Part shown: positions 9,631-17,329 of the stretch, in pieces
Layout: each line of letters starts with the position of its first letter
How positions within the stretch are numbered: position 1 is the first letter of the stretch
DNA from: Acidobacteriaceae bacterium
GTDB lineage: Bacteria; Acidobacteriota; Terriglobia; Terriglobales; Acidobacteriaceae
Assembly (NCBI GenBank): GCA_030041435.1
Contig: JASHNW010000077.1
Location: 47,553 to 111,552 of the forward strand
Reading direction: 5' to 3'
Length of the DNA stretch: 64,000 nucleotides
Translations under genes and position numbers: made by a program
The notes under the pieces: model-generated
Told to the model about the DNA's origin: nothing
Databases searched by the model: none
What the model saw: the letters and a program-made list of their open reading frames with translations, nothing else

Positions 9631-9660
9631 CCGGATGCTTCCTGGCCGGATGCATCCCGG
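9631..9660. repeat. Two adjacent 15-bp direct repeats upstream of the GH38 promoter
   Basis: CCGGATGCTTCCTGG (9631-9645) is followed directly by CCGGATGCATCCCGG (9646-9660), 13 of 15 bases identical. Relative to the GH38 gene they lie about 22-50 nt upstream of its -10 box, where an activator would bind. This role is inference. Confidence 0.4.
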
Positions 9661-9949
9661 CCCGAAGCTCCTGCGATGGGCGCCGCGGGAAATCCGGCCT
9701 CAATCCAGGGTCGCAGCCGGCCGATCGCACCTCTGTCCGGGTCCCGGAGACGGCGGGTCAGGGCCTTCCTTCATCTTCAGTCTTCTCGGTCACAGGAAAG
9801 CACAGGCCTCCACGTTGCCGCGTATGCCCGCGGCCCGATCTGCCTGAACCCTGCGAACCCACTGTGGCATCCTGTAGAGGCAGATGGTTCCGGAGAGAAC
9901 GCATCACCGCATCTCGTTCGAGAAAACGATCGCGAGCGCCCGTCAAACC

Positions 9950-11155
9950 ATGGTGCTCAGCGAGATCGCGCGCCTTGCCATCGACAGCTTTCGCGTGGCC
10001 AAAGTGCGGTTTGCGCTGACTGCTTTGGGGATGGTGATTGGCACCGCATCGGTGATTCTTGTCGTCACCATCTCAGCGACCGGCCGGCAATATATTCTCA
10101 GCGAGATTCAGGGCATTGGGACGAATCTGGTCGAGGTGGACTACGCCGGCGGCGGATCGAGCGCGGTGGTCAACAACCAGTCCGATTTCCTCACCTACGA
10201 CGACGAATATGCAATCGACTCCCGGGTGCCGGCGGTGGCCGCTTCCTCAGTCGTGCTGGAAATGCACCAGCGCATCGGGTTCACGGGCGGCATGGTGCGA
10301 GAGGTGCTCGTCCTCGGCGTCGAACCTCAGTATCGCCACGTGAGGAATCTGGTGCTGCTGGCGGGTCGTTTCTTCGACGAAGAGGACGAAACGACGCATG
10401 CCAAAGTGGCCGATGTGACCGAGCCCTTCGCGCAGGCTATGTTTGGCAGCTCCGCGGCGGCTGTCGGCCGCACCTTTCAGATCAGCGGGATTCCGTTCAC
10501 CGTGATCGGCACCTTCAAAGAGGGTGTGGAGACTTTCGGCGAGTCCGAAATTGCGGAACAGACCATCCTGATTCCATATTCGGTGGGCCGCTACTTTATC
10601 GGGACCGACAATGTGAACGAGATTTACTTCACGATTCGCGATCAATCCGATGTGGAAAGCGCAGCCAAACAAATCGTGGATGCGATCAGAACCCGGCACC
10701 TTCCCAACTCGGTCTACAAAGCGTCCACCATGACGGCGCTCATCACCATGGCCGGGAAAGTGGTGAACGCGCTGACCCTGATGCTGCTGCTGGTTTCCAT
10801 GGTGACCCTTGCCGTGGGCGGCGTGGGCATCATGAATATCATGCTGGCGACGGTGCGGGCGCGTACTCGTGAGATCGGCGTCCGCAAAGCGCTGGGAGCC
10901 ACCTCGCGGGAGATACGGCTGCAGTTTCTCATGGAGGCCGTCTTCGTCTCTCTCTTTGGTGGCATCATCGGCACGGTGATTGGGCTGGCGATCCCGTTTT
11001 CCGTGCGTTTTCTCACTGCTTACCGTATTCCCGTCTCGGGTTGGTCGGCAGTGGTGGGGCTGGCCGCCTCCACGGCGGTGGGCGTGATTTTCGGAACGCT
11101 TCCCGCCAATCGCGCAGCCCGCATGGATCCCATCGAATCCCTGCGCTTTGAATAG
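9950..11155 (+). CDS. ABC transporter permease, MacB/FtsX family
   Basis: A 401-residue inner-membrane permease. After an amphipathic start (MVLSEIARLAIDSF) there is one membrane segment (about 23-42), a large periplasmic MacB-type core domain (about 45-260), and a C-terminal FtsX domain with three membrane segments. The conserved GVGIMNIML and RTREIGVRKALGA motifs are present. Family members form the channel or mechanical part of transporters for lipoproteins, macrolides or peptides. No ATPase or membrane-fusion partner gene lies on either side, so this is an orphan permease that must pair with a distant subunit. The start was placed at 9950 from protein homology pattern; an in-frame ATG at 9884 would add 22 residues. 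Neither has a strong ribosome-binding site. Confidence 0.85.
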   Translation: MVLSEIARLAIDSFRVAKVRFALTALGMVIGTASVILVVTISATGRQYILSEIQGIGTNLVEVDYAGGGSSAVVNNQSDFLTYDDEYAIDSRVPAVAASSVVLEMHQRIGFTGGMVREVLVLGVEPQYRHVRNLVLLAGRFFDEEDETTHAKVADVTEPFAQAMFGSSAAAVGRTFQISGIPFTVIGTFKEGVETFGESEIAEQTILIPYSVGRYFIGTDNVNEIYFTIRDQSDVESAAKQIVDAIRTRHLPNSVYKASTMTALITMAGKVVNALTLMLLLVSMVTLAVGGVGIMNIMLATVRARTREIGVRKALGATSREIRLQFLMEAVFVSLFGGIIGTVIGLAIPFSVRFLTAYRIPVSGWSAVVGLAASTAVGVIFGTLPANRAARMDPIESLRFE

Positions 11156-11227
11156 AGGAACCTGCGCCGGCTCACGGGTGACGGGCGTCGCCGGCCGGTC
11201 GGCATCAGCTCGACGGTGGCTGCCCCG

Positions 11228-11236
11228 TGCTAAAAT
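11228..11236 (+). promoter_or_regulatory. Extended -10 promoter upstream of asparagine synthase gene
   Basis: TGC followed by TAAAAT (11231-11236) is an exact extended -10 motif in an AT-rich patch, and would give a leader of about 55 nt. The -35 region is poor, as is usual for extended -10 promoters. Confidence 0.5.
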
Positions 11237-11297
11237 TTAATTAGGAAATTCGCGCCTGTATTGAAGATTGGGCAATTCCCCCAGAGGCTGACAGGAC

Positions 11298-13211
11298 TTG
11301 TGCGGCATAGTCGGATTCACAACCAAGAGTTGGGATCCTGGTCCAGAGCGCATCGCGGACGCAACCGCTACGTTGCTCCATCGCGGCCCCGATCAACAGG
11401 GCGTGCATCGGTCGACGAGCTGCTGCCTCGGCGCCACCCGTCTCAAGATCGTCGATCTTGCCGGCGGCGATCAGCCTGTTTTTTCCGAAGACGGCGATAC
11501 CGCGATCGTTTTCAATGGGGAGATCTATAACCATCTGGAAGTGCGCAGAGAACTGGAGTCGCGGGGCCACCGTTTCGGAACGCACTGTGACACCGAGACG
11601 GTTCTGCATGCCTTCCTCGAATGGGATACCGCCTGCTTTGCGCGGCTGCGCGGCATGTTTGCGGTCGCTCTGTGGTGCAACTCGCGGCAGCGTCTGATTC
11701 TTGCCCGCGATCGGGTCGGCATCAAGCCCCTTTATCTCGTCGAGCGCGGAGAGGATATCTTCTTCGCCTCCGAGCTGAAGGGCATCCTGGTTCATCCCGA
11801 GATCGAGCGGCGGCTGAACCTCGACGGTCTCGATCCGTACCTCTCCCTCAACTACGTCCCCTCGCCCTGGACGATGGTGCAGGGAGTCGCGAAGCTGCCC
11901 CCTGGCTCGTGGCTGGAATGGCAGAACGGCCGCATTCGGAGGGATGTTTACTGGCGCATTCCGGAGATGAAACCGGCCGGCCTGTCGCTGGAGGATGCGA
12001 AGGCAGAGCTGAATCGGCTGCTGGAGCAGTCGGTCAGGGAGCACATGATGTCCGACGTGCCGCTGGGGGTGTGGGTCAGCGGCGGGCTCGACTCCAGCAC
12101 CATCCTGCACTACGCGGCGCGCGCATCCGGCTCCAGGCTGAGTACCTTCTCGATTTCGTTCACCGGCCAGAGTTTCGACGAAACTCCATGGATCCGCGAG
12201 GTGGTCGGGCGCTACGCTACAGACCACGAGCAGCTCGACCTCAATCCGGAACTCGATCTGGAAGGCGCGATTCGAGAGCTGGCGTATTATTCCGATGAGC
12301 CGAGCGCGGACGCCGGCGCGCTGCCGGTGTGGTTTCTGTCGAAGCTGTGCAGAACGCGCTGCACGGTGGCCTTCAGCGGAGAAGGCGCGGACGAGGTTTT
12401 TGGCGGGTATCTCACCTATCGCGCCAACCGGATTGCGCGGGTGTTGCGCCATGCACCCGCCGCGTCCATTCGGGTGGCGCTCAAATGCCTGAGCCTATGG
12501 CCCGCATCGAACGAAAAGATCAGCCTGGAATATAAGCTCAAGCGCATGCTGCAGGGCAGCCTGCTTCCTGCCGAACAGGCTCACGTGTACTGGAACGGAA
12601 CCTTCTCCGAAGCGGAAAAGGCGCGGCTTCTGAAAACACCGTTATCGGGCACTCATCTGGACATGCTTTCGGAATTGCAGGCGGCGCTGCCCGGCGACGG
12701 AGTCGCGCCTTACCTCGCCTTCGATCAGAAGTACTATCTCGCCGACGACATCCTGGTGAAGTCGGACCGCATGAGTATGGCCCATTCTGTCGAGGTGCGG
12801 CCGCCGTTTCTCGATCATCGCATTATCGAATTTGCCGCTATGCTCCCGGCAGAACTGAAGATTCACGGCAAGCGGCAGAAGGTCGTGCTGCGGGAGCTGA
12901 TGCAGCCCCATCTGGCTCCTTCGATCACCCGGCGCAGCAAGATTGGCTTCGATATTCCGGCTCACGAGTGGTTTCGCGGCCCATTGCGGAGCCTGCTGAT
13001 GGACACCTTCGAGTCCGCGCAGGCTGAGCATGGCGACTTGTTCCGCTTCGACCGTATCTGGGAGCTCACCGAACTCCACATGAACCGCAGCATCAACCTG
13101 GGCTACCACCTCTGGGGCCTTCTCACTTTGTTCCTCTGGATGAAGAGATGGAATATCAGCTCAGCGCCGAGCCTGCAGTCGAAAAGCCAGGCGCTCGCAG
13201 TTGGAATCTGA
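11298..13211 (+). CDS. asnB: Asparagine synthase (glutamine-hydrolysing)
   Basis: A 637-residue AsnB-type enzyme that makes asparagine, or amidates another carboxylate, from glutamine and ATP. The start is a TTG: it places Cys at residue 2 (MCGIVGF), the obligatory nucleophile of the glutaminase domain, with AGAGG about 10 nt upstream. The glutaminase domain (1-200) has HRGPD (29-33) and NGEIYN (73-78). The synthetase domain has the ATP-binding SGGLDSS (261-267) and FSGEGADE. The final 64 bp overlap the start of the GT39 gene in another frame, so the two are probably translated together. Enzymes of this type next to glycosyltransferases often act in surface polysaccharide or exopolysaccharide synthesis, so a role beyond bulk asparagine supply is possible. 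Confidence 0.92.
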   Translation: MCGIVGFTTKSWDPGPERIADATATLLHRGPDQQGVHRSTSCCLGATRLKIVDLAGGDQPVFSEDGDTAIVFNGEIYNHLEVRRELESRGHRFGTHCDTETVLHAFLEWDTACFARLRGMFAVALWCNSRQRLILARDRVGIKPLYLVERGEDIFFASELKGILVHPEIERRLNLDGLDPYLSLNYVPSPWTMVQGVAKLPPGSWLEWQNGRIRRDVYWRIPEMKPAGLSLEDAKAELNRLLEQSVREHMMSDVPLGVWVSGGLDSSTILHYAARASGSRLSTFSISFTGQSFDETPWIREVVGRYATDHEQLDLNPELDLEGAIRELAYYSDEPSADAGALPVWFLSKLCRTRCTVAFSGEGADEVFGGYLTYRANRIARVLRHAPAASIRVALKCLSLWPASNEKISLEYKLKRMLQGSLLPAEQAHVYWNGTFSEAEKARLLKTPLSGTHLDMLSELQAALPGDGVAPYLAFDQKYYLADDILVKSDRMSMAHSVEVRPPFLDHRIIEFAAMLPAELKIHGKRQKVVLRELMQPHLAPSITRRSKIGFDIPAHEWFRGPLRSLLMDTFESAQAEHGDLFRFDRIWELTELHMNRSINLGYHLWGLLTLFLWMKRWNISSAPSLQSKSQALAVGI

Positions 13212-14995
13212 GCTCCCGCCGGATTCTGCTCTTTGTAGGACTCTTTGCTGCCGCGGTGTATCTGGGCACCATCGTGTCTCCGCCATCGCTGATGGACGAC
13301 GTGGACGCGGTGCAGGCGCAAATTGCGCGCAACATGATCAGCTCCGGCGACTGGGTCACGGCTCATCTCGATGGCGTGCCCTTTCTTGAGAAGCCTCCCC
13401 TCATCTACTGGATGATCGCCGTTTCCGACAAAATTTTCGGTGCGCACGACTGGTCGGCGCGCATTCCCTGCGCGTTGTCGGCCATCGCTCTGTGCTGTGT
13501 GACCGGGGCTTTCGGTATATGGTCGTTCGGGAAACGCGCGGGATTTTATGCCGGGTTGTGCATGTCCACCTGCATCGGCCTGTTTCTCTTCACTCGCATC
13601 CTCATACCCGATGTGCTGCTGACTCTCACCATTGCGCTCGCTATGTGGGCGCTGTTGCGAGCCCTCGAAGAGGAGGAGCGGCACCCCCGCGTGTGGGCAG
13701 CGGTGTTCGCCGCCTGCATGGCGGTCGGCCTGCTGCTGAAGAGCCTCATCGGCATTGTCTTCCCACTGGGAGCCGCCTTCGTCTATTTGCTGATCACGCA
13801 TCAGCTCCTGGCCAGGCGCACGTGGCAGCGCCTTCGCCCGTTCAGCGGCATTCTCATCGTTCTGGCCATTGCCGCTCCCTGGCACGTCCTCGCCACGATT
13901 CGGAATCCGCCCTACTTCTACTTCACCATGAAGAGCATCCCCGGCCAGTATCACGGCTTCTGGTGGTTCTTCTTCATCAATGAACAGCTGCTGCGATTTC
14001 TGAACCTGCGCTACCCGCGCGATTACGACACGGTGCCGCGCGTTTGGTTCTGGCTTTTCAATCTCATCTGGCTGTTTCCGTGGAGCGTCTACCTCCCGGC
14101 TACTTTCAAGCTGTCGTATCGGCCGACTGATCGCGCCGGACGGGTGCGGCTCCTTGCGCTCTGCTGGATCGGTTTCGTGATGGTGTTCTTCACCTTCTCC
14201 ACCACGCAGGAGTATTACTCCATGCCGATCTACCCCGCCATGGCCCTGCTGATCGGGTCTGCGATGGTACTGGAGACCAGAACAATTCGTCTGGGAACCC
14301 GCGCGGTGACGGTGATCTGTGCGGCGGCCGCGATTGCCGCCATCGCCATCCTCGTGGCCGTTCGCCACGTGCCCACACCCGGAGACATTTCCGACGCGCT
14401 CAGCCCTCACCCCGCAGCCTATAAGCTCTCGCTCGGACACATGGAGGACCTGACGCTCAACTCCTTCGCCTACCTGCGCGTGCCGCTGGGTCTGGCTGCG
14501 GCGGCATTTGTGATCGGCGTTGTGAGCACGCTGCGCGTCTCCTGGAAAGGCGTGTACCTGGGCATCGCGATCATGATGGTGGTGTTCTTCCAGGCCGCGC
14601 GACTGGCGATGGTCACCTTCGACCCGTATCTGTCGTCCCGGCCTCTGGTGAAAGCTCTTGAGCGCTCCCCGCAGGGTGGGCTCATCATCGACCATCACTA
14701 TTTCTGGTTCTCGTCCGTGTTCTTCTACACGGATCGCTCGGCGCTGCTTCTGAACGGGAGATTCATGGGTCTGGTGTATGGATCCTATGCGCCCACGGCG
14801 GCCCACGTATTCATTGACGACACGCAGTTCCAGCAACTCTGGCGCGGCTCGGCGCGCTACTACATCTTCGCCAAGGACGACCAGGTTGACAACCTGGAAG
14901 CGTTAGTCGGGAAAGATCACCTGATCAAAGTCAGGGGCAGCGGAGGGAAATTCCTCTTCACGAATCAGCCTATCCCGGCAGCGAACGGCTCGTAG
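13148..14995 (+). CDS. GT39-family polyprenyl-phosphate sugar glycosyltransferase (ArnT-like)
   Basis: A 615-residue polytopic inner-membrane enzyme of the GT-C fold. After a cytoplasmic N-terminus there is a first membrane segment (about 25-43), then the first periplasmic loop with the acidic catalytic motif LMDDVDAVQAQIA (about 48-60) and LEKPPLIYW. Some ten further membrane segments follow, then a soluble C-terminal domain. Members move a sugar from undecaprenyl phosphate onto lipid A, proteins or other acceptors on the periplasmic side. The acceptor here is unknown. It overlaps asnB by 64 bp, and a paired set of ArnE/ArnF-like small transporters lies 1.4 kb away. The start ATG is preceded by GAAGAGATGG, and starting later would lose the first membrane helix. 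Confidence 0.85.
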   Translation: MEYQLSAEPAVEKPGARSWNLSSRRILLFVGLFAAAVYLGTIVSPPSLMDDVDAVQAQIARNMISSGDWVTAHLDGVPFLEKPPLIYWMIAVSDKIFGAHDWSARIPCALSAIALCCVTGAFGIWSFGKRAGFYAGLCMSTCIGLFLFTRILIPDVLLTLTIALAMWALLRALEEEERHPRVWAAVFAACMAVGLLLKSLIGIVFPLGAAFVYLLITHQLLARRTWQRLRPFSGILIVLAIAAPWHVLATIRNPPYFYFTMKSIPGQYHGFWWFFFINEQLLRFLNLRYPRDYDTVPRVWFWLFNLIWLFPWSVYLPATFKLSYRPTDRAGRVRLLALCWIGFVMVFFTFSTTQEYYSMPIYPAMALLIGSAMVLETRTIRLGTRAVTVICAAAAIAAIAILVAVRHVPTPGDISDALSPHPAAYKLSLGHMEDLTLNSFAYLRVPLGLAAAAFVIGVVSTLRVSWKGVYLGIAIMMVVFFQAARLAMVTFDPYLSSRPLVKALERSPQGGLIIDHHYFWFSSVFFYTDRSALLLNGRFMGLVYGSYAPTAAHVFIDDTQFQQLWRGSARYYIFAKDDQVDNLEALVGKDHLIKVRGSGGKFLFTNQPIPAANGS

Positions 14996-15019
14996 GATTT
15001 CTCGGAAGGGAAGCGCGGT

Positions 15020-16249
15020 TTAAATGTCGCCCGATGTTTTCTGGGCGTGCAGGGCCGGAGCATGAGCCTCGGCCGATATCCCGCCGGCCCCGGCCTGGAA
15101 TTCGCGCATCACTTCCTCGGGCCGCACGGGAACCAGTTCTCCATTCACAATGCGGTAGTCATGGCTGCGCCAGCGAATCGTTCGGCGCGTGAAACTCACC
15201 AGCCAGAGGCAGGTTGCCAGCGCGTCCCACACCGGAATCAGCACCAGATTCGCCCAGACGCCCGGCTGTTTGAGCCCCTTTGCGCCCACCAGCAGCGTCA
15301 GCAATGACCGGATCGCAAGATACCCACCCAGATACGCCGCCGCAATGCCGGATGTGGGCGCAATGGCCGCGGCCAGCAAGGCCCAGGGCAATCCCAGCGT
15401 GAAGATCAGCCCCGCGTGTCCCCACGGCCGCATGTGGCGCATCACGGTCAGCCAGCGCAGGCGTTTCAGGAATAGATCGCGAAATGACTGATAATCCGGA
15501 ACCGTTGAGATGGCATAGGGCAGCAGGACCACTTCGTGCCCGCACGCCGCGATGGAGCGCCCCACCAGCAGGTCGTCGCCGGGCTTGTTCTCCATCGAGG
15601 GGTAGCCGCCAAACTCGCGCAGATGCGTGCGCGTTGTGCAGATCGTGGGGCCGAGCGCGAACTTCACCCCGTCGAGTTGTTTCGCGACCAGAATGCCGGG
15701 ATAGAAGTCAGACAGCATCCCAACGTCCTGCAGGCGCTGAACCCAGTTGTTCTCCTCGGTAGGAACATAAAAACAGGTGACAGCTCCGGTTTTCGGGTCC
15801 GCCATCGGAGCAACGAGGCGGCGCAGATAGTTCGGCTCGACCCGCACGTCGCTGTCGCTGATGACCAGGTGCTCAAACGACGCCTCGTCGGTCAGCCGCG
15901 CCAGCTTGGCCACCTTGTCGTTAGCGGCGATGCGGCCCGATCCGATCACAATGCGAATCTTTGTGTCGGGAAAGTCTTCCTGCAAACGCCGCAGAACCGG
16001 CCACGCGGGATCGTCGGTGTCGCCGATGCAGAAGAGAATCTCGTAATTCGGATAGTCCTGACGGCAAAAGCTGGCGAAGTTCTCGTAGGCCTCGGGATCC
16101 AGTCCCCGCACCGGCTTCAGGTTGCTGACCGGGGGCAGGAATTCACTCGATTCAAGTCTGGCACTCAGGAAAAACCGCAGGCAGCTATAGAGGGCTATGC
16201 CGTAGTAGATGAAGGGAATCGCGGCTAATCCGAGAAAGACGGTTTGCAT
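15020..16249 (-). CDS. hpnI: HpnI-like hopanoid/ceramide-type glycosyltransferase (GT21)
   Basis: A 409-residue membrane-anchored family-2-like glycosyltransferase. An N-terminal membrane segment (MQTVFLGLAAIPFIYYG) precedes the GT domain with SNLKPVRGLD, the metal-binding ISDSDVRV, the acceptor-site GDDLLVG and the product-binding RLRWL. Two or three membrane segments follow at the C-terminus. This order is that of ceramide glucosyltransferases and of HpnI, which adds N-acetylglucosamine to bacteriohopanetetrol. The HpnI call fits acidobacteria, which make hopanoids, but no other hpn gene is in the window, so the acceptor is inferred. The frame is open to 16369, but the ATG at 16249 starts the membrane anchor and gives the normal family length. 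It is convergent with the GT39 gene, with a 24-bp gap. Confidence 0.8.
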   Translation of the reverse strand: MQTVFLGLAAIPFIYYGIALYSCLRFFLSARLESSEFLPPVSNLKPVRGLDPEAYENFASFCRQDYPNYEILFCIGDTDDPAWPVLRRLQEDFPDTKIRIVIGSGRIAANDKVAKLARLTDEASFEHLVISDSDVRVEPNYLRRLVAPMADPKTGAVTCFYVPTEENNWVQRLQDVGMLSDFYPGILVAKQLDGVKFALGPTICTTRTHLREFGGYPSMENKPGDDLLVGRSIAACGHEVVLLPYAISTVPDYQSFRDLFLKRLRWLTVMRHMRPWGHAGLIFTLGLPWALLAAAIAPTSGIAAAYLGGYLAIRSLLTLLVGAKGLKQPGVWANLVLIPVWDALATCLWLVSFTRRTIRWRSHDYRIVNGELVPVRPEEVMREFQAGAGGISAEAHAPALHAQKTSGDI

Positions 16250-16411
16250 GGACAAGGTCGCCAGCAGCGCACATGGAGGTGAGCTTTTTGCCAGACACAA
16301 CCCTGCAAGAATACCATACGCAGGTCGCGCCCGATTCGCGCCCTCACCGCGCGAGGGGTCCCTGCCCATCCTGACCAGCGCCTCTCCGAACTCGGCCCCC
16401 TGGCGCGTTTT

Positions 16412-16417
16412 TATACA
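16412..16417 (+). promoter_or_regulatory. -10 element just before the first half-DMT gene
   Basis: TATACA in a TTTTTATACAAT context ends 8 nt before the GTG start at 16426. If it is the -10 box, the mRNA would begin 1-2 nt before the start codon. No convincing -35 is seen, and no Shine-Dalgarno sequence fits between them apart from GAGG, which is too close to the start. Confidence 0.4.
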
Positions 16418-16425
16418 ATGAGGCT

Positions 16426-16893
16426 GTGCCTCCTCAACTCGCCGACCAGAAGCCCGCCGTGGGCACAGATCATAAACCCCTGCATCTGAAAACCTTCCTC
16501 ATGATCCTCGTCATGATCGTTGCCGGGCCCTTTGGCAACGTGCTGCTTGGCAAGGGCATGAAGCACATTGGTCCGATCGCTCTGTGGCCGGTTCCCGAGC
16601 TGTTTCACACCGCCCTGAAAGTTTTTTCGACGCCCTCCATCTGGCTCGGCATTGCGTCGCTGATCGCGTTTTTCATTTCCTATATGCTGGCGCTCTCCTG
16701 GGCGGACTACAGCTTCGTCCAGCCCGCGTCCTCGCTGGCCTATGGCGTCGTGGCGCTCCTCGGCTACCTGATGCTGGGGGAACGCGTTTCGCCCCTCCGC
16801 TGGGGGGGTATCGCTGTTATCTGCCTGGGGGTTTTTGTCGTGAGCCATACCTCTCCGCGCACCACAGCTCGCAAACCGGCGGGGCAAAACTAG
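16426..16893 (+). CDS. Half-size EamA/DMT transporter subunit A
   Basis: A 155-residue inner-membrane protein with four predicted helices (about 21-45, 70-93, 98-118, 122-141), the size of small-multidrug-resistance or ArnE/ArnF subunits. The QPASSLAYGVVALLGY and GERVSPLRW segments match the last two helices of an EamA unit. The gene is followed one base later by a second four-helix gene, so the two probably form one heterodimer. ArnE/ArnF pairs flip undecaprenyl-phosphate-linked aminoarabinose, so lipid-linked sugar flipping is a reasonable but unproven guess given the GT39 and HpnI neighbours. The start is GTG. The N-terminal 20 residues are hydrophilic and of unknown role. Confidence 0.8.
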   Translation: MPPQLADQKPAVGTDHKPLHLKTFLMILVMIVAGPFGNVLLGKGMKHIGPIALWPVPELFHTALKVFSTPSIWLGIASLIAFFISYMLALSWADYSFVQPASSLAYGVVALLGYLMLGERVSPLRWGGIAVICLGVFVVSHTSPRTTARKPAGQN

Positions 16894-16894
16894 C

Positions 16895-17269
16895 ATGCGC
16901 GACCTCATTCTTTTTACCCTCATTGTGGTGGCCGGCACCGGAGGCGAGCTTTGCGTCTCGCGCGCCATGAAGGTCGTGGGCGAGGCCGCCGGTTTTCACC
17001 CCGCCGAAATTGCGCGTGTCGTCGTGCGGGCGCTGCGCGAGCCGTGGATGTGGGCCGGCGTCGGTATGATGGCGCTCGCCTTCTTCGCGCTGCTCGGCGC
17101 ATTGTCTGTCTACAATGTCAGCTTTGTGGTTCCCGTCACAGCACTCAGTTACGTCGCGGGCGCCTTTGGAGGCGTCGTCTTTCTGCACGAACGAGTCGGC
17201 CCCCAGCGATGGCTTGGCGTGCTTTTGGTAGCGATCGGCGTCACCCTCGTTTTTCTCAGCAAGAGCTGA
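16895..17269 (+). CDS. Half-size EamA/DMT transporter subunit B
   Basis: A 124-residue protein with four membrane helices and the EamA-type segments SFVVPVTALSYVAGAFGGVV and ERVGPQRWLGVLLVAIG. It starts one base after the stop codon of the upstream half-size transporter, so translation is coupled and a two-subunit transporter is likely. Its first helix carries GTGGELCVSRAMK, parallel to the GPFGNVLLGKGMK of its partner, which shows that the two are paralogues. The substrate is unknown; drug efflux of the SMR kind is the main alternative to lipid-linked sugar flipping. Confidence 0.8.
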   Translation: MRDLILFTLIVVAGTGGELCVSRAMKVVGEAAGFHPAEIARVVVRALREPWMWAGVGMMALAFFALLGALSVYNVSFVVPVTALSYVAGAFGGVVFLHERVGPQRWLGVLLVAIGVTLVFLSKS

Positions 17270-17283
17270 AATGGAATCAGCGA

Positions 17284-17308
17284 GCGGCGGCTGATGCTCT
17301 GCCGCCGC
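17284..17308. terminator. Bidirectional hairpin between convergent genes
   Basis: GCGGCGGC (17284-17291) pairs with GCCGCCGC (17301-17308) around a 9-nt loop. It lies between the stop codons of the DMT pair and the second receptor. There is no T-tract on either side, so it may act as a Rho-assisted terminator or a 3' end stabiliser. Confidence 0.4.
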
Positions 17309-17329
17309 ACCATCGCTGTATCCTTCGCC

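Larger units (their letters stand above)
9598..9949. other. Intergenic region between divergent GH38 and permease genes
   Basis: These 352 bases hold no convincing gene. They contain the -10 box of the GH38 gene (9604-9609, minus strand) and two adjacent imperfect 15-bp direct repeats (9631-9660). The upstream end of the permease frame (ATG at 9884) also lies here. No clear promoter for the permease was found. Confidence 0.5.

Noticed and set aside
7312..10872. A 1,186-codon open frame on the plus strand across the GH38 gene and the permease gene
   Set aside because: It runs antisense to GH38 and then out of frame with the permease, both of which have clear domain motifs. Its translation is low-complexity Arg/Pro/Ala/Gly-rich with no family motif, as expected from high-GC antisense.
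13103..14836. A 577-codon minus-strand frame within the GT39 gene
   Set aside because: Its translation is His/Gly/Arg/Gln-rich without motifs, whereas the plus-strand GT39 frame has membrane helices and a catalytic loop.
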